From NCBI RefSeq assembly GCF_010727325.1, contig NZ_AP022565.1, positions 3,658,001-3,722,000 on the forward strand: a stretch of DNA of 64,000 nucleotides. Direction: 5' to 3'. Origin of the DNA: Mycolicibacterium alvei (GTDB lineage Bacteria; Actinomycetota; Actinomycetes; Mycobacteriales; Mycobacteriaceae). The first letter of the stretch is position 1, and each line of letters starts with the position of its first letter. A program made the position numbers and the translations under genes. The notes under the pieces were generated by a model. That model was given only the letters and a program-made list of their open reading frames with translations, was not told the DNA's origin and made no database searches. This document shows, in pieces, positions 1 to 10,360 of the stretch.

Positions 1-2129
1 TCGGTGGCCGGTCGGGTCGTCCCGTTCGGCCGGCTCGTAGAAGGCTCGCCGGATCCGGTGTCCTCCCCGGTGCCTTCGTCCGTCCGGCTGCCCGGATCGG
101 CGGATGGCACGTCCGGATGGAACTCGTCGGCGGCCGGGCGCGGCAACTTCGTAGTGTCGGTTGTCATCCCGGAATTTGAGGTGGCGTCCGGTGCCGGACC
201 GTCCGCGGATTCGTCGGTCACCGGTGATCCTTTCCACATCCCCGCTCCGGCAACGCCTGCCGGAGTCCCGCCGCCGGCGGCTGCCGGGCTCGACGGCCAC
301 TCAGTAGGAGAAGAATTCCTCTGATCAGGGTACGTGACGGGTGTTGCAGGATGAGGCCTGACGGGCGGCGAAGTTATTTCCATGGCTACCTGTCCGGCCG
401 CCGGCTGAGGTGCGGGACGCGGCCGCCCGAGCCGACGGCGGACCACAGCCAGCGCCGATTGCGCTTCCGGAACCCGGGCGGCCAGCATCACGCCGGCAAT
501 GATCGGGACCATGATCACGCCGAGGGCGAGCAGGCGTAGCAGCGAACCGGCGGCACCGGCGTGCTCGGTGAGCGAATCCAGCCCCAGCAACCGGTCGGCA
601 GCGTGCGCCACCAGGCTCGCGATCAACGACGCCGCGATCGTGACCAGGATGGTGCGGATCACCGCGTCGCGCAGCAGGCGGCCGCCGCGCGGCCGCAGGT
701 GGGCCTTCAGCAGGAAATGCCCGACCACGACCCCGGCCAGGAAACCCAGACCGTTGGCCAGGCCCAGGTAGCCGGCCACCATGTTGGGGTCGTCGGTCAG
801 GTGCGGAGCGAGGAGCGAGCCGATGATCTTGACGGTGGTGATCACCACGATGACGAGGATCGGCGTCCACGGCCGTTCCCGCGCGTAGAACACCCGTAGC
901 TGCAGCAGGACCAGTGCGTAGGGGATCAACGTGAACGCCGACAGCGTGATCGCCATGCCGAGGTAGCCGGCGTCGGTGGCGCTGAAGTTTCCGTAGGCGA
1001 ACAGCGCGCTGCCGATCGCGGGCCCGCCGACGGTCATCATCGCCACGATCGGGATGAGGGTCACCATGGTCAGTCGGGTCGCCAGGGAGTAATCGTCGAG
1101 TACGGCCGGGATGTTGTCGGCCGCCGAGTTGCGGCTCAGGCGCGGCATCACCACGGTCAGCACGGTGACGCCGATCATCCCGAACGGCAGCATCAACACG
1201 AGCCACGTGTAGTTGTAGATGGCCGGGCCCGACGCGGACGCGGTGCTGGCGATCTGGTTTCCGACGATCAGGCCGATCTGGCTTATCAGAACGTAGAGCA
1301 CCATCGCGGCGGCCATGGCACCGAACTTCTTGAGCCGGTCGTCGATGCCCCACAGCGGCCGCAGGCTGACCCGTTCGGCACGGATCGCGGCGAACAACAC
1401 CGCAGCCTGGGCCACGACACCGAGCGTGGTGCCGATCCCGAGCACCAGCAGCTTGGCCGTACCCATCTCGACCGGGTCGCTCGAGAGCTCCCCGGGCACC
1501 AGGACGAAGACGCCCAGGGTCACGATCGCCACCACATTGTTGACCACCGGAGCCCAGGCCGGCGGGCCGAACACGTTGCGGGTGTTGAGGATCGCCATGA
1601 ACACCGACGACAGACCGTAGAACAGCACCTGCGGCAGCAGCAGGTAGGCGAAGGCGGTGGTCAGCGGGTTGTTCACCTGGGGGTCGTCGCCGAGCATGAG
1701 CCGCACCAGCAGCGGCGCGCACAGCACCGACAACACCGTGGTGACCAGCAGAAGTGTGGTCGCCAGGGTCACCAGGCGTCGGACGAAGTCGGTGCCACCG
1801 TCGGCGTCGTCACGTTCGGCCCGAGCCAGGACCGGCACGAAGATCGCCGTGAACGTGGCTTCCAGCACCAGTGCGGCCACCATGTTCGGCAGCTGGTTGG
1901 CCACCGAGAACGAACTGGTCAACGGGCCTCCGAGCAAGGCCATGAGCAGTACGAACCGGAAGAACCCGGTGATGCGGGAGATCAGGGTGGCAAAGGCCAT
2001 ACCCCACGACCGCGACACCACCGCGGCGTCGGACAACTCCGCGCGCCCGGCCCGGCGGATCGGTCCGGTCGCGTGCGGAATCCTCGGCGGGCCCGGCGGG
2101 CGGACCGCAGGTTGGTCGGGCGAGGCCAT
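1..2129 (-). CDS. murJ: MurJ (MviN) lipid II flippase, N-terminal 709 residues; gene runs off the left edge
   Basis: Flips lipid II across the plasma membrane for peptidoglycan synthesis; matches Rv3910. The ATG overlaps the stop of the upstream DUF6049 gene by one base (TGATG). The frame stays open to base 1. Translation gives a short basic cytoplasmic N-terminus, then the MurJ core of many hydrophobic segments beginning near residue 43 and including the conserved 'SRITGFFR' stretch. From about residue 570 to the window edge it is a low-complexity Pro/Ser/Thr/Asp-rich linker. In M. tuberculosis the protein is about 1180 residues, with a cytoplasmic pseudokinase domain after this linker that is phosphorylated by PknB and binds FhaA; that part lies outside the window. 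Membrane protein, cotranscribed with DUF6049 and mutT4 by overlap. Confidence 0.93.
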   Translation of the reverse strand, partial: MASPDQPAVRPPGPPRIPHATGPIRRAGRAELSDAAVVSRSWGMAFATLISRITGFFRFVLLMALLGGPLTSSFSVANQLPNMVAALVLEATFTAIFVPVLARAERDDADGGTDFVRRLVTLATTLLLVTTVLSVLCAPLLVRLMLGDDPQVNNPLTTAFAYLLLPQVLFYGLSSVFMAILNTRNVFGPPAWAPVVNNVVAIVTLGVFVLVPGELSSDPVEMGTAKLLVLGIGTTLGVVAQAAVLFAAIRAERVSLRPLWGIDDRLKKFGAMAAAMVLYVLISQIGLIVGNQIASTASASGPAIYNYTWLVLMLPFGMIGVTVLTVVMPRLSRNSAADNIPAVLDDYSLATRLTMVTLIPIVAMMTVGGPAIGSALFAYGNFSATDAGYLGMAITLSAFTLIPYALVLLQLRVFYARERPWTPILVIVVITTVKIIGSLLAPHLTDDPNMVAGYLGLANGLGFLAGVVVGHFLLKAHLRPRGGRLLRDAVIRTILVTIAASLIASLVAHAADRLLGLDSLTEHAGAAGSLLRLLALGVIMVPIIAGVMLAARVPEAQSALAVVRRRLGRPRPAPQPAAGQVAMEITSPPVRPHPATPVTYPDQRNSSPTEWPSSPAAAGGGTPAGVAGAGMWKGSPVTDESADGPAPDATSNSGMTTDTTKLPRPAADEFHPDVPSADPGSRTDEGTGEDTGSGEPSTSRPNGTTRPAT

Positions 2130-4624
2130 CAGGGCCGGTCCGGACTCGTCGCCGGAGCCGGCGGGGAAACGGGGGCGGCAGATGCATCGGTGCTGTCGTT
2201 GAATGCCATGGCGACGTCGAGCGGGTCGGGGTGCTCGCCCGGCGGGAGGAGGTCCGCGCGGTCGGGCTGACCGCGGAAGCGGTGCCACAACCGGCGTCCG
2301 GCGAGCGCCACCAACACGGCCGCGGCCGACAGCGTGATGAAGAACAGCACCTTGCCGTAGGCATTGGAATGCACCGACAGGCGGACCGGCTCACCGAGGG
2401 CCAGGCCGTCGGTGGTCTGCAGGCTCACGTCCACCGCCACCCGCTGGGTGAAGTGCACTTCGATCGGCACCCGCAGCGGCAGGTAGCCGGGCGGCAGCTC
2501 GATTTCACCCAGGTCGGTGACGGTCATCCCGGGCGGCGCGTCGACCTGCAGCCGCACCCGCACAGGCACCGGCAGGTCGTTGCGCAGGGCCAGCGGCAGC
2601 GGGCTGCGCTCGGTGGCCAGGGTGTAGGCCCCACCGGGGTTGACGATCCGCACCGCGCCGAACATGTCGTCGACGCTGTGGGCGACGGCCGCCAACCGCT
2701 GCTCGGCCAGGCTCTCGCGGGACTCCGGTGGCACGGATCGGCTGAGCCCGCGCAGCAGGTCCTCCCGAAGCGGGGCGGTGTACTGCATGCCGGTGAGTCC
2801 GGTGCGCAAGTCGGTGGTGAGCGCCGCGGTCAGCCCCCACAGCCGGCCGACGACCGACCGGATACCGGTGTCGACCGATGCGTCGACGCCACCGCGGGGG
2901 TTGCCGAGCACATCCGGGGGCGCAGGTTGTAGGGGTTGGCGGGGCACCGCATTGCCTTCGGCGATCACCGCGGGCAGCGGGCGCGGCACGGCCAGCCCCG
3001 CGTGGATGGTGGTGGCCACCGTGGTGAGGATGGCCTGCGCGTCGGCGGCATCCAGAGACCACACCATCGGTGGCATCAGGATCTGGGTGCGGGGCTGCTC
3101 GTCGGGTGTCAGCCCGTGCCAGAGCAGCGCGCCGAGCGCGTCCTGGCGGCGGGCGGTCTGCGAGTCGTGGCGCACCGGTACGTCGAGCGACGGATCCAGA
3201 TAGGTCGGTGTGCTCGGGTCGGTGCCGGCCGCGGAGAGCGCGGCCCCGACCGCCGCGTCGAAGCCGGCGGCGACCACGCCCTGGCGGTACCGCACCGGTG
3301 TCAGGTCGGCGGTCTCGGGCGCATCCGTCTCGGAGTGCTGGGTGCTGACCTGGGCGGCGGCGAGCGCGACCGTTTCGCCCTGGGTGGCCAGCAGGTCCAG
3401 CGTCGGCCGGCTGAGCGGACCCTCGGCCAGGATGGTGGCGCCCCGCACCGAGGTGATCCCGAGCAGCTGGTCGACGATGTCGGCGGCGCCCTTGGTGGCG
3501 ATGGTGCTCAGACCCGGATCGTTGACCCGGTACAGCGCGGCCAGGTCGGCCTGAGCGTAGGTGGTCGGTGCCACGCAGAGTCGCCCGGCCAGGGCGCGCA
3601 GCCGGTTCAGCCAACCGATGGCGGCCTCCTGGCCGGCGCCGGGCCGGGTCAGGGTGCCGGGACCGGTGTCGGGTCCGTCGTTGACGACGTAACCACCGGT
3701 CATCGCATTGACCGTGACCAGCAGGTCCGGGTCTACGGCAAGGCACAGGGTGGCGCGCAGTTGGCCGCCGGGGTCGATGGTCGGGCCGGTGGCGAAGTCG
3801 GCGGCCGACAGCAATGTGTCGAGCCGTCCGCCGGGGGCCAGTGAGGTTGCCAGGCTGTCGTCGATCAACCGCACGGGCACGGTGCCGCCCGGGGCGCCCG
3901 GGGCCAGCCGCGGCCGGTCGGCCAGGGGCCAGAGCATTGTCATCCGCACCGGATGCGAGGTGTCCGGAGGCACCACCGAATTGAGGGTGTCCGCGGCCGA
4001 CATCGAGTCCGAGCTGTTGTCTGAGGTCCGGTCGGTCGGCACGCCGAGGACCGGCAGCAGGAAGCGGGCGTCGTCGAGTTTGGCGGGGGCGCCGTAATCG
4101 GGCGTGCCGTTGACGTTGATCAGCACGGGGTAGACGCCGGGTTCGGTGATGTGGAGCGACCCGGCACCGTCGGAGCGCAGCGGGTAGGACAGGGTGAAGG
4201 CCACCGACTGGCCGCGCTGCATCTCCGGTGCCAAGGTGACGAAGTCGGCCACCGGCTCGAAGCCGTCGACATCTCCGGTGAGGTCGGTGCGCAGCTGACT
4301 CGACGAGGTCACCGCCTGCGCGTGCTCCATCCGGATGTCCACGTCGCGCACCGGCCGGTCACCGACGTTGAGCACTGCCCCGCTGACCGTCAGCACCGAT
4401 TCACTCGTGGTGGTGACGACCTCGGGTGTGACGCGGTCGATCCGGATCTGGAGGAACGGCAGGGCGCCGGGTTCCGTCGCACTCGCGCGGGGCAGCAGCA
4501 CGGGCAGCGCGGCGGTCGACCACACCGAGAACAACACCACCACCGCCGCAAGCACCACTGTGTGCGCCAAGAGGGAGAGCCCTCGGCGCACCGCCGGGGC
4601 GGCGGTCACGGTCCCTGTCCGCAT
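2129..4624 (-). CDS. DUF6049 family membrane-anchored protein (Rv3909-like)
   Basis: 831-residue protein of unknown biochemical role, conserved in mycobacteria between mutT4 and murJ. One hydrophobic segment near residues 17-45 acts as signal or anchor. A large extracytoplasmic part follows, and a second membrane helix near residues 750-775 is followed by a basic stop-transfer stretch and a short Pro/Ala-rich cytoplasmic tail. This is a two-pass topology with almost all mass outside the membrane. The start overlaps the end of mutT4 by 19 nt and the stop overlaps murJ by 1 nt, so the three genes are very probably translated from one message. The link to murJ suggests a cell-wall role; this is inference from context. 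Confidence 0.85.
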   Translation of the reverse strand: MRTGTVTAAPAVRRGLSLLAHTVVLAAVVVLFSVWSTAALPVLLPRASATEPGALPFLQIRIDRVTPEVVTTTSESVLTVSGAVLNVGDRPVRDVDIRMEHAQAVTSSSQLRTDLTGDVDGFEPVADFVTLAPEMQRGQSVAFTLSYPLRSDGAGSLHITEPGVYPVLINVNGTPDYGAPAKLDDARFLLPVLGVPTDRTSDNSSDSMSAADTLNSVVPPDTSHPVRMTMLWPLADRPRLAPGAPGGTVPVRLIDDSLATSLAPGGRLDTLLSAADFATGPTIDPGGQLRATLCLAVDPDLLVTVNAMTGGYVVNDGPDTGPGTLTRPGAGQEAAIGWLNRLRALAGRLCVAPTTYAQADLAALYRVNDPGLSTIATKGAADIVDQLLGITSVRGATILAEGPLSRPTLDLLATQGETVALAAAQVSTQHSETDAPETADLTPVRYRQGVVAAGFDAAVGAALSAAGTDPSTPTYLDPSLDVPVRHDSQTARRQDALGALLWHGLTPDEQPRTQILMPPMVWSLDAADAQAILTTVATTIHAGLAVPRPLPAVIAEGNAVPRQPLQPAPPDVLGNPRGGVDASVDTGIRSVVGRLWGLTAALTTDLRTGLTGMQYTAPLREDLLRGLSRSVPPESRESLAEQRLAAVAHSVDDMFGAVRIVNPGGAYTLATERSPLPLALRNDLPVPVRVRLQVDAPPGMTVTDLGEIELPPGYLPLRVPIEVHFTQRVAVDVSLQTTDGLALGEPVRLSVHSNAYGKVLFFITLSAAAVLVALAGRRLWHRFRGQPDRADLLPPGEHPDPLDVAMAFNDSTDASAAPVSPPAPATSPDRP

Positions 4625-5421
4625 CCGTTCGTGCGCCGGCGGGGCTGGGGTTGCGCAGAATCGTCGCGGCGGTGAGTGCGGGCATGCGAGTGGGTTTGGG
4701 GGCGCCGCCGGGGGGCGCTGCGGGGCAACGGCGGCAAGGCACCCGGCCCGTCCGTGTGCAGCTTGTCGATGAGTTCTCCGGCGACCTCGGCGAGCTTGCG
4801 CTCGTCGGCGTAGGCCAACCGGGACGGCAGATCCCGCAGCGGGACCCAGGCGACCTCGGTCACCTCGACGTCGTCGTCGGACAGTTCGCCGCCCTGAAAG
4901 CGCAGGAGGTAGTGGTGCACCGTCTTGTGGACCCGGTGTCCCTCGGTGACGAACCAGTAGTCGATGCTGCCGAGCGCGGCCAGCACGTCGCCGCGGATGC
5001 CGGTTTCCTCGGCGACCTCGCGGATGGCGGTCTGCTCGGCCGTCTCACCGAGTTCGATATGCCCCTTGGGCAGCGACCACAGCATTCGGCCGCGTCGGTC
5101 GACCCGGCCGATCAATGCCGCCACCTGGGTGTCCTTGGGGCCGTCGATTCCATCGATGACCAAGCCACCTGCCGAGGTCTCGTGAACGGTGCGTAGCCGT
5201 TCCGGAGGGCGGCGGGGACGCGACTTGCATTGTTTGGACTGGTCACGAGGTGTCGGGGTCGAATTCGCGGTGTCGACGGGGGCTTCGCCGGCGCTGTCGT
5301 CGCGGTGTTCGGCATCGTTGGCCTGATCGCTGGGCGGTGGTCCGGCCGGTCTCTGCGCACGACGACGGCCACGGCGCCGGCTGCGGCGCCGTCTTGGTTT
5401 GGCCTGTTCGCCGTCCGACAC
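4606..5421 (-). CDS. mutT4: Nudix hydrolase MutT4
   Basis: Hydrolyses nucleoside diphosphate derivatives; matches Rv3908. The Nudix box is complete: [20 protein letters not shown] fits Gx5Ex7REUxEExGU. The catalytic domain covers about residues 80-215. It is flanked by an Arg-rich N-terminal tail ([12 protein letters not shown]) and a basic, disordered C-terminal tail of about 50 residues. The start is GTG at 5421. A TACCAT hexamer ends 7 nt upstream and there is no Shine-Dalgarno sequence, which suggests a leaderless mRNA. It is divergent from pcnA. The substrate is not determined by sequence; members of this group include dATP- and 8-oxo-nucleotide-acting enzymes. Confidence 0.9.
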   Translation of the reverse strand: MSDGEQAKPRRRRSRRRGRRRAQRPAGPPPSDQANDAEHRDDSAGEAPVDTANSTPTPRDQSKQCKSRPRRPPERLRTVHETSAGGLVIDGIDGPKDTQVAALIGRVDRRGRMLWSLPKGHIELGETAEQTAIREVAEETGIRGDVLAALGSIDYWFVTEGHRVHKTVHHYLLRFQGGELSDDDVEVTEVAWVPLRDLPSRLAYADERKLAEVAGELIDKLHTDGPGALPPLPRSAPRRRPQTHSHARTHRRDDSAQPQPRRRTNGCGQGP

Positions 5422-5428
5422 CTATGCG

Positions 5429-5434
5429 ATGGTA
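5429..5434 (-). promoter_or_regulatory. Candidate -10 of mutT4 (leaderless start)
   Basis: TACCAT on the minus strand, 7 nt before the GTG of mutT4. There is no Shine-Dalgarno sequence in between, so transcription probably starts at or within a base or two of the start codon. Confidence 0.5.
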
Positions 5435-5491
5435 GCTGCCATCGGATCGGCCTCCGGCCACACTCGCCGGTTGTGACCACACCGCGAGCAT

Positions 5492-5497
5492 TAGGCT
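5492..5497 (+). promoter_or_regulatory. Candidate -10 of pcnA (leaderless start)
   Basis: TAGGCT 8 nt before the GTG at 5506, with no Shine-Dalgarno sequence. It supports the 5506 start and lies in the 84-nt divergent region shared with mutT4. Confidence 0.5.
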
Positions 5498-5505
5498 CAT
5501 CGAAC

Positions 5506-6975
5506 GTGTCCGACGCTGTTGTTACTGATGCCGAATTGCTGGCCGGCGCACTGGTCGCGCTGAACCGCCGGGCCGAGGTGCTGCGTGCGCTCGGTGCGGT
5601 GTTCGCTGCGGCGGGCCACGAGCTGTTCCTGGTCGGCGGCAGTGTGCGTGACGCACTGCTCGGCCGGTTGACCGAGCACAGTGATCTCGACTTCACCACC
5701 GACGCCCGGCCCGAGCAGATGGTCAAGCTCCTGCGTCCGTGGGCCGATGCCCTGTGGGATACCGGGATCGAGTTCGGCACCGTGGGTGTAGGCAAACGTG
5801 TGGGCAACGACGAGCACCGCCTCGAGATCACCACGTTCCGGGCTGACAGTTATGACCAGGTGTCTCGGAATCCGACCGTCGAGTTCGGCGACAACCTCGA
5901 CGACGACCTGGTGCGCCGCGACTTCACCGTGAATGCCATGGCGGTGCGCATCACGGCCGACGGGCCGGCCGAATTCCATGATCCCCTGCGCGGTTTGGCG
6001 GCGATCCAGGCGAAGGTGCTCGACACCCCGTCGGCACCGGAGGTGTCGTTCGGGGACGATCCGCTGCGGATGTTGCGTGCCGCCCGGTTCGTGTCGCAGC
6101 TGGGGTTCTCGGTGGCGCCGAGGGTGCTCGAGGCCATGCTGGAGATGGCCCCGCAGCTGGAACGCATCACCGTCGAGCGGGTGGCGGGCGAACTGGACAA
6201 GCTGCTGCTCGGCGCGGATCCGGTGGCCGGGGTCGATCTGATGGTGCAGACCGGGCTGGGTGACGTGGTGCTGCCCGAGGTCGGCGAGATGCGGATGGCC
6301 ATCGACGAACACCATCAGCACAAGGATGTGTACTGGCATTCGCTGACGGTGTTGCGGCAGGCGGTGGATCTCGAAGATTCGGGGCCCGACCTCGTATTGC
6401 GTTGGGCCGCATTACTGCACGACATCGGCAAGCCGGGCACACGCAGGCACGAATCCGACGGCGGCGTGAGCTTTCATCACCACGAGGTGGTCGGCGCGAA
6501 GATGGCCCGCAAGCGGTTGCGGGCGCTCAAGTACTCCAAGCAGATGGTCGACGACGTGTCGCAGCTGGTGTACCTGCATCTGCGGTTCCACGGCTATGCC
6601 GATGACAAGGGCACAGGGAAGTGGACCGACTCGGCGGTGCGCCGGTACGTCACCGATGCCGGCCCGCTGCTGGGCCGTCTGCATAAGCTGGTCCGCGCCG
6701 ACTGCACGACCAGGAACAAGCGTCGGGCTGCGCGGCTGCAGGCCAACTACGACGATCTGGAGAACCGGATCACCGAACTGGCGGCCCAGGAGGACCTGCA
6801 GCGGCTCCGACCGGATCTCGACGGCAACGAGATCATGGAGATCCTCGGCATCCCAGCGGGCCCACAGGTCGGCCAGGCCTGGAAGCACCTCAAGGAGCTC
6901 CGGCTCGATCACGGACCGCTGTCCCGTGAGCAGGCCGTCGAGGAATTGCTGACATGGTGGAACGCCAGGAGCTGA
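5506..6975 (+). CDS. pcnA: CCA-adding / poly(A) polymerase family nucleotidyltransferase (PcnA)
   Basis: tRNA nucleotidyltransferase/poly(A) polymerase family enzyme that adds nucleotides to RNA 3' ends; closely matches Rv3907c (about 480 aa; 489 here). The polymerase-beta-type active site is visible as LVGGSVRDALL and then DLDFTTDA, the two metal-binding aspartates. RRDFTVNAMA is the family's nucleotide-recognition region. A C-terminal HD domain is present (ALLHDIGKP and HHHEVVGA). The reading frame is open upstream to 5230, but the extension overlaps mutT4 antisense and is not family-like. GTG 5506 gives the family's usual N-terminus and has a good -10. Confidence 0.95.
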   Translation: MSDAVVTDAELLAGALVALNRRAEVLRALGAVFAAAGHELFLVGGSVRDALLGRLTEHSDLDFTTDARPEQMVKLLRPWADALWDTGIEFGTVGVGKRVGNDEHRLEITTFRADSYDQVSRNPTVEFGDNLDDDLVRRDFTVNAMAVRITADGPAEFHDPLRGLAAIQAKVLDTPSAPEVSFGDDPLRMLRAARFVSQLGFSVAPRVLEAMLEMAPQLERITVERVAGELDKLLLGADPVAGVDLMVQTGLGDVVLPEVGEMRMAIDEHHQHKDVYWHSLTVLRQAVDLEDSGPDLVLRWAALLHDIGKPGTRRHESDGGVSFHHHEVVGAKMARKRLRALKYSKQMVDDVSQLVYLHLRFHGYADDKGTGKWTDSAVRRYVTDAGPLLGRLHKLVRADCTTRNKRRAARLQANYDDLENRITELAAQEDLQRLRPDLDGNEIMEILGIPAGPQVGQAWKHLKELRLDHGPLSREQAVEELLTWWNARS

Positions 6976-6993
6976 TCGTGCGTCTGATCAAAC

Positions 6994-7485
6994 ATGGACT
7001 ACTGCCTGGGTGACCCCGACGGGACCGCGACCATCTTCACCGGTGTGCCCGATGTGGATGTGGACGGCGACGGCAGCCTCGACGGCATCGGCCTGGATGT
7101 CGACGGGGACGGCCGCATCGACGACGTGATGGCCGATCTGGACGGGGATGGCATCGCCGAGCGTGCGGTGCTCGATGCCGACGACGACGGCCACGTCGAA
7201 AGCTATTTCTCCGACGATGGTTCGGGTGTTTGGGCCGTGCGCGTGGACCGGTCCGGACAGGTGCGCTGGTTCGGGCTGGACGGGGTGGAAGCGACCGGGG
7301 GTCCGATGGTCGATTTCGACGGGGACGGCGCCACCGACGACCGGTTGATCGACGTCGACGGGGACGGCCTGGCCGACCGGGCATTGACCGGGGACCTGGC
7401 GTATGTGGACGCCGACGGGGACGGTCGTTGGGATATGAAGCTGGCCGATACCGACGGGGACGGTCGCGCCGACTCGGTCTCGTGA
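6994..7485 (+). CDS. DxDxDG-repeat acidic protein (Rv3906c-like)
   Basis: 163-residue, strongly acidic protein made almost entirely of DxDGDG-type loops: about eight copies in two groups separated by a short aromatic stretch around residues 70-95. These loops are the calcium-binding type seen in thrombospondin type 3 and dockerin repeats. Orthologues have been labelled pullulanase-like, but no glycosidase catalytic domain is present. There is no signal peptide, so the protein should be cytoplasmic unless exported in another way. It starts 18 nt after pcnA on the same strand and is probably cotranscribed. Calcium binding is a family-level expectation, not shown. Confidence 0.75.
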   Translation: MDYCLGDPDGTATIFTGVPDVDVDGDGSLDGIGLDVDGDGRIDDVMADLDGDGIAERAVLDADDDGHVESYFSDDGSGVWAVRVDRSGQVRWFGLDGVEATGGPMVDFDGDGATDDRLIDVDGDGLADRALTGDLAYVDADGDGRWDMKLADTDGDGRADSVS

Positions 7486-7489
7486 GCGT

Positions 7490-7546
7490 TGACTCTGCGG
7501 TGCGGGCGTAGGCCTCTTGAACTTTCGCGACCTGAGCGCAGAGTCA
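7490..7546. terminator. Inverted repeat between convergent genes
   Basis: TGACTCTGCG at 7490-7499 pairs with CGCAGAGTCA at 7537-7546 (10 bp, 37-nt loop). It lies between the ends of two convergent genes and is not followed by a T-tract, as is common in mycobacteria. Confidence 0.4.
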
Positions 7547-7565
7547 CACTTTGTCAGTCAACCGC

Positions 7566-8342
7566 TCAGCCCCGCCCGGCACCCGGCGGCCCGGCGAAGG
7601 CCTGCGCGATCGTCAGCCACGTGGCGGCATCGTCACCTACTGCCGTCACGTCCAGTTCCGCGGCTGCCCGGCGCTGGGTGACCAGCATGCAGAAATCCTC
7701 GGCAGACCCCGTCACGCGCTGCTGCGCGTCGTCCGGTCCCCACTCCCACAGCGTGCCGTCGGGCGCGCGGAGCTCGACCCGGAACGGCTCGGCAGGCGGC
7801 GTCAGCCCGTGCACGGTGAACGCGAAATCCCTTGTGCGCACGCCGATGTGGGCGATCGATCGCAGCCGCCCGGTGACGGGACGACGTACGCCCAGCGCGT
7901 CGGCCACATCGAGGCCGTGCGCCCAGGTCTCCATCATCCGGGCGGTAGCCATCGACGTCGCGCTCATCGGCGGGCCGAACCACGGCAGCTTGCGGCCCTC
8001 GGCCACGTTCGCGAGTTCGGTGTGCAATCTGGTGCGGGTCTGACGCCACTGGGCGAGCAGCTGCTCGGGCGGTGTGAGCGCGAGTTCCTCGGCGGCGGCG
8101 TCGACGAACCCGGTCGGGTTCTGCATGGCGTCGGCGAGGAGGGCGTCGAAGCCGGCCTGGTCGGTGATGGCGACGACCGACACCCGATCGGTCCACATCA
8201 GGTGGGCGATCTGGTGGGCGATGGTCCACCCCTCGGCCGGGGTGGCGGTGGCCCAGCGCTCCGGCGCAAGGTCGGCTACCAGGGCATCGAGTGCGTCGCT
8301 CTCGGCGGACAGGTCGGCCACGATCGGCCCGGCGCTCACCAT
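7566..8342 (-). CDS. TIGR03084 / DinB-like putative metal-binding protein (Rv0036c-like)
   Basis: 258-residue protein of the mycothiol-dependent maleylpyruvate isomerase-like (DinB four-helix) superfamily, TIGR03084 group. The N-terminal helix-bundle domain has the [15 protein letters not shown] motif, whose histidines are typical metal ligands. A further histidine is in [11 protein letters not shown]. The C-terminal 80 residues form the SCP2-like part. The reading frame extends to 8396, but ATG 8342 is chosen because a TAGGCT -10 lies exactly 7 nt upstream and the extension would overlap the MFS gene. Function in vivo is unknown; a mycothiol-dependent reaction is an inference from the family. 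Confidence 0.8.
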   Translation of the reverse strand: MVSAGPIVADLSAESDALDALVADLAPERWATATPAEGWTIAHQIAHLMWTDRVSVVAITDQAGFDALLADAMQNPTGFVDAAAEELALTPPEQLLAQWRQTRTRLHTELANVAEGRKLPWFGPPMSATSMATARMMETWAHGLDVADALGVRRPVTGRLRSIAHIGVRTRDFAFTVHGLTPPAEPFRVELRAPDGTLWEWGPDDAQQRVTGSAEDFCMLVTQRRAAAELDVTAVGDDAATWLTIAQAFAGPPGAGRG

Positions 8343-8349
8343 GGCGGTC

Positions 8350-8355
8350 AGCCTA
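8350..8355 (-). promoter_or_regulatory. Candidate -10, leaderless TIGR03084 gene
   Basis: TAGGCT on the minus strand, 7 nt before ATG 8342. It overlaps the last codons of the MFS gene. Confidence 0.45.
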
Positions 8356-9600
8356 GACCCGGCGATCAGCCCGGTTCGGGGATGCCACCGCGGCATGCAG
8401 TCCGAGCCCGATCAGGTAGGCCACGGCCCCGGCGACCACCAGCCCGGGTGAGTGTCCATCGGCGGGGATCACCGCGGCCGCCATCGCGATCGCCGCGACG
8501 AACGCGATCCAGAACAGCGCATCCTGCACGGTGAACACGTGACCGCGCAGGGCGTCGTCGACGTCGATCTGCATCGCCGAGTCCGCGCAGAGTTTCACCA
8601 GCTGCCCGGCGGCGCCGAGCAGCAGGCCACTCGCCAGCATCACCGGTACATGCAGCCCGATGGCCACCAGCTGGATCACCACGGCGAGGCCGAGGGCACC
8701 GTTGGCCGTCGCATAGCGCCCGAACCGGCTGATCAATGCGGGGGCGGCCACGGTGGCCGCGAACTGTCCGATACCGCCGAACGCCATGAACAGCACCGCG
8801 CTCCCCAGCCCGAGCCCGGTCACATCGGGATTGTCGGTGTGCCGGACGATCACCAGCACCAGCAGTGTGTTGATCCCGAATGCCATCCGGTGTGCGGCAA
8901 GCCCGGCCAGGGTGCCTGCGACGGGACGGACGGCCCACACCGTGCGGGCACCGTGAACCCAGCCGGTGGACACCGCGTAGGCGACCGAGCCGTGGATGGC
9001 GCGTTTGCTCTCGTGCGGGCCCAGCACGTGCGGACCGAAGCGGACCGACAGCCACAGTGCCAGCGCCACCGGGAGCGCCACGATGAAGATGACCACCGAG
9101 GCTCCGGTGTCGTCGGCGCCGACCAGCTCGCGCGGCAGCAGCATGAAGTCCGCACCGAGGAAGGCCGCCAGCGAGCCGATCGCGGTGGCCACCGAGTTCA
9201 TGGTGACCACCCGGTCGCGCGGCACCACATCGGGCAGCGAGGCCGACAGACCTGACGAGACGAACCGGGTGAACCCGTTGACGATCAGGGCACAGCACAG
9301 GATCGGTACGTCGCCGACACCGAAGGACAGCAGCACGCCGACCACGAGCACCACGACCAGCCGTCCCACATTGGCGCCGATGAGGACCAGGCGCCGGTCC
9401 CACCGGTCCAGCAGCGCCCCGGCGAACGGGCCGAGCACCGAGTACGGAAGGAACATCACCGCGAACGCCATGGCGATCTGCCACGGCTCGGCTTGGCGCT
9501 CAGGGTTGAACAGGATCGCACCGGCCAGCCCGGCCTGGAAGAGGCCGTCGGCGAACTGGCTCACCGCGCGCAACTCCAGCAGTCGGCGAAATTCGGTCAT
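8353..9600 (-). CDS. Major facilitator superfamily transporter (Rv0037c-like)
   Basis: 415-residue integral membrane protein with about twelve hydrophobic segments and the MFS loop 2-3 signature region ([14 protein letters not shown]). The best start is ATG 9600 ([11 protein letters not shown]); the frame continues upstream to 9855 but the extra sequence is not protein-like. Charged cytoplasmic loops and the DRWDRR motif fit a drug- or metabolite-efflux type MFS protein; the substrate is unknown. The gene is divergent from yqgE across a 136-nt spacer. It sits 10 nt upstream of the start of the TIGR03084 gene, as in M. tuberculosis. Confidence 0.85.
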   Translation of the reverse strand: MTEFRRLLELRAVSQFADGLFQAGLAGAILFNPERQAEPWQIAMAFAVMFLPYSVLGPFAGALLDRWDRRLVLIGANVGRLVVVLVVGVLLSFGVGDVPILCCALIVNGFTRFVSSGLSASLPDVVPRDRVVTMNSVATAIGSLAAFLGADFMLLPRELVGADDTGASVVIFIVALPVALALWLSVRFGPHVLGPHESKRAIHGSVAYAVSTGWVHGARTVWAVRPVAGTLAGLAAHRMAFGINTLLVLVIVRHTDNPDVTGLGLGSAVLFMAFGGIGQFAATVAAPALISRFGRYATANGALGLAVVIQLVAIGLHVPVMLASGLLLGAAGQLVKLCADSAMQIDVDDALRGHVFTVQDALFWIAFVAAIAMAAAVIPADGHSPGLVVAGAVAYLIGLGLHAAVASPNRADRRV

Positions 9601-9736
9601 GCCACGCACCGAGTGCCAGAGGGCACGGGGAGCGCGAACATGAACCACCCGATCAACAGTACAAAGCCGCGCCGAAATCCGACCGCGCCCGGGCTTGTTC
9701 GCCACGTCTCGGCAATCGCGGTGCCATGATGTAGGC

Positions 9737-10342
9737 GTGGCGCAGTCAGAAGAGCCGGAGGATTTCATCGCGCCTGCGGCGCAGCGGGTACGGCCGGGCA
9801 CACTCCTGCTCGCCAATACCGATCTGCTCGAGCCGACTTTCCGGCGCAGCGTCATCTACATCGTCGAGCACAACGCCGGTGGCACGCTCGGCGTGGTGTT
9901 GAACCGGCCCAGCGAGACGGCGGTCTACAACGTGTTGCCGCAGTGGGCGAAGCTCACGACCAAACCCAAGACGATGTTCATCGGCGGGCCGGTCAAACGG
10001 GACTCGGCGCTGTGCCTGGCGACGCTGCGGGTTGGCATGCAGGCCGACGGTGTGCCCGGATTGCGGCACGTGCAGGGCCGCGTGGTGATGGTCGATCTCG
10101 ACGCGGATCCCGACACACTGGCCCCGGTCATCGAGGGCGTACGGGTATTCGCCGGTTATTCCGGCTGGACCATCGGCCAACTCGACGGCGAGATCGAAAG
10201 GGACGACTGGATTGTGCTGTCGGCGTTGCCGTCCGATGTGCTGGCCCAGCCGCGAGTCGATCTGTGGAGCCGGGTGCTGCGTCGTCAACCGTTGCCGATG
10301 TCGCTGTTGGCCACCCATCCGATCGATGTCAGCCGCAACTAG
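9737..10342 (+). CDS. YqgE/AlgH family protein (Rv0038-like)
   Basis: 201-residue member of the YqgE/AlgH (DUF179) family. The family hallmarks are present: RPGTLLLAN near the N-terminus, [11 protein letters not shown], the FIGGPV motif, and the C-terminal [17 protein letters not shown] 9737 gives the usual family length (about 200 aa). Biochemical role is unsettled; in other bacteria members have been called transcriptional regulators, but there is no DNA-binding domain here. Cytoplasmic. Confidence 0.88.
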   Translation: MAQSEEPEDFIAPAAQRVRPGTLLLANTDLLEPTFRRSVIYIVEHNAGGTLGVVLNRPSETAVYNVLPQWAKLTTKPKTMFIGGPVKRDSALCLATLRVGMQADGVPGLRHVQGRVVMVDLDADPDTLAPVIEGVRVFAGYSGWTIGQLDGEIERDDWIVLSALPSDVLAQPRVDLWSRVLRRQPLPMSLLATHPIDVSRN

Positions 10343-10360
10343 CCCACTGGTTGCACTCCG

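Noticed and set aside
325..1722. Long minus-strand Arg/Gly-rich open frame inside murJ
   Set aside because: It is an out-of-frame shadow of murJ typical of high-GC DNA; the true frame translates as MurJ.
5230..5505. Upstream in-frame extension of pcnA
   Set aside because: It overlaps mutT4 antisense and lacks family similarity; GTG 5506 has a good -10 and gives the usual length.
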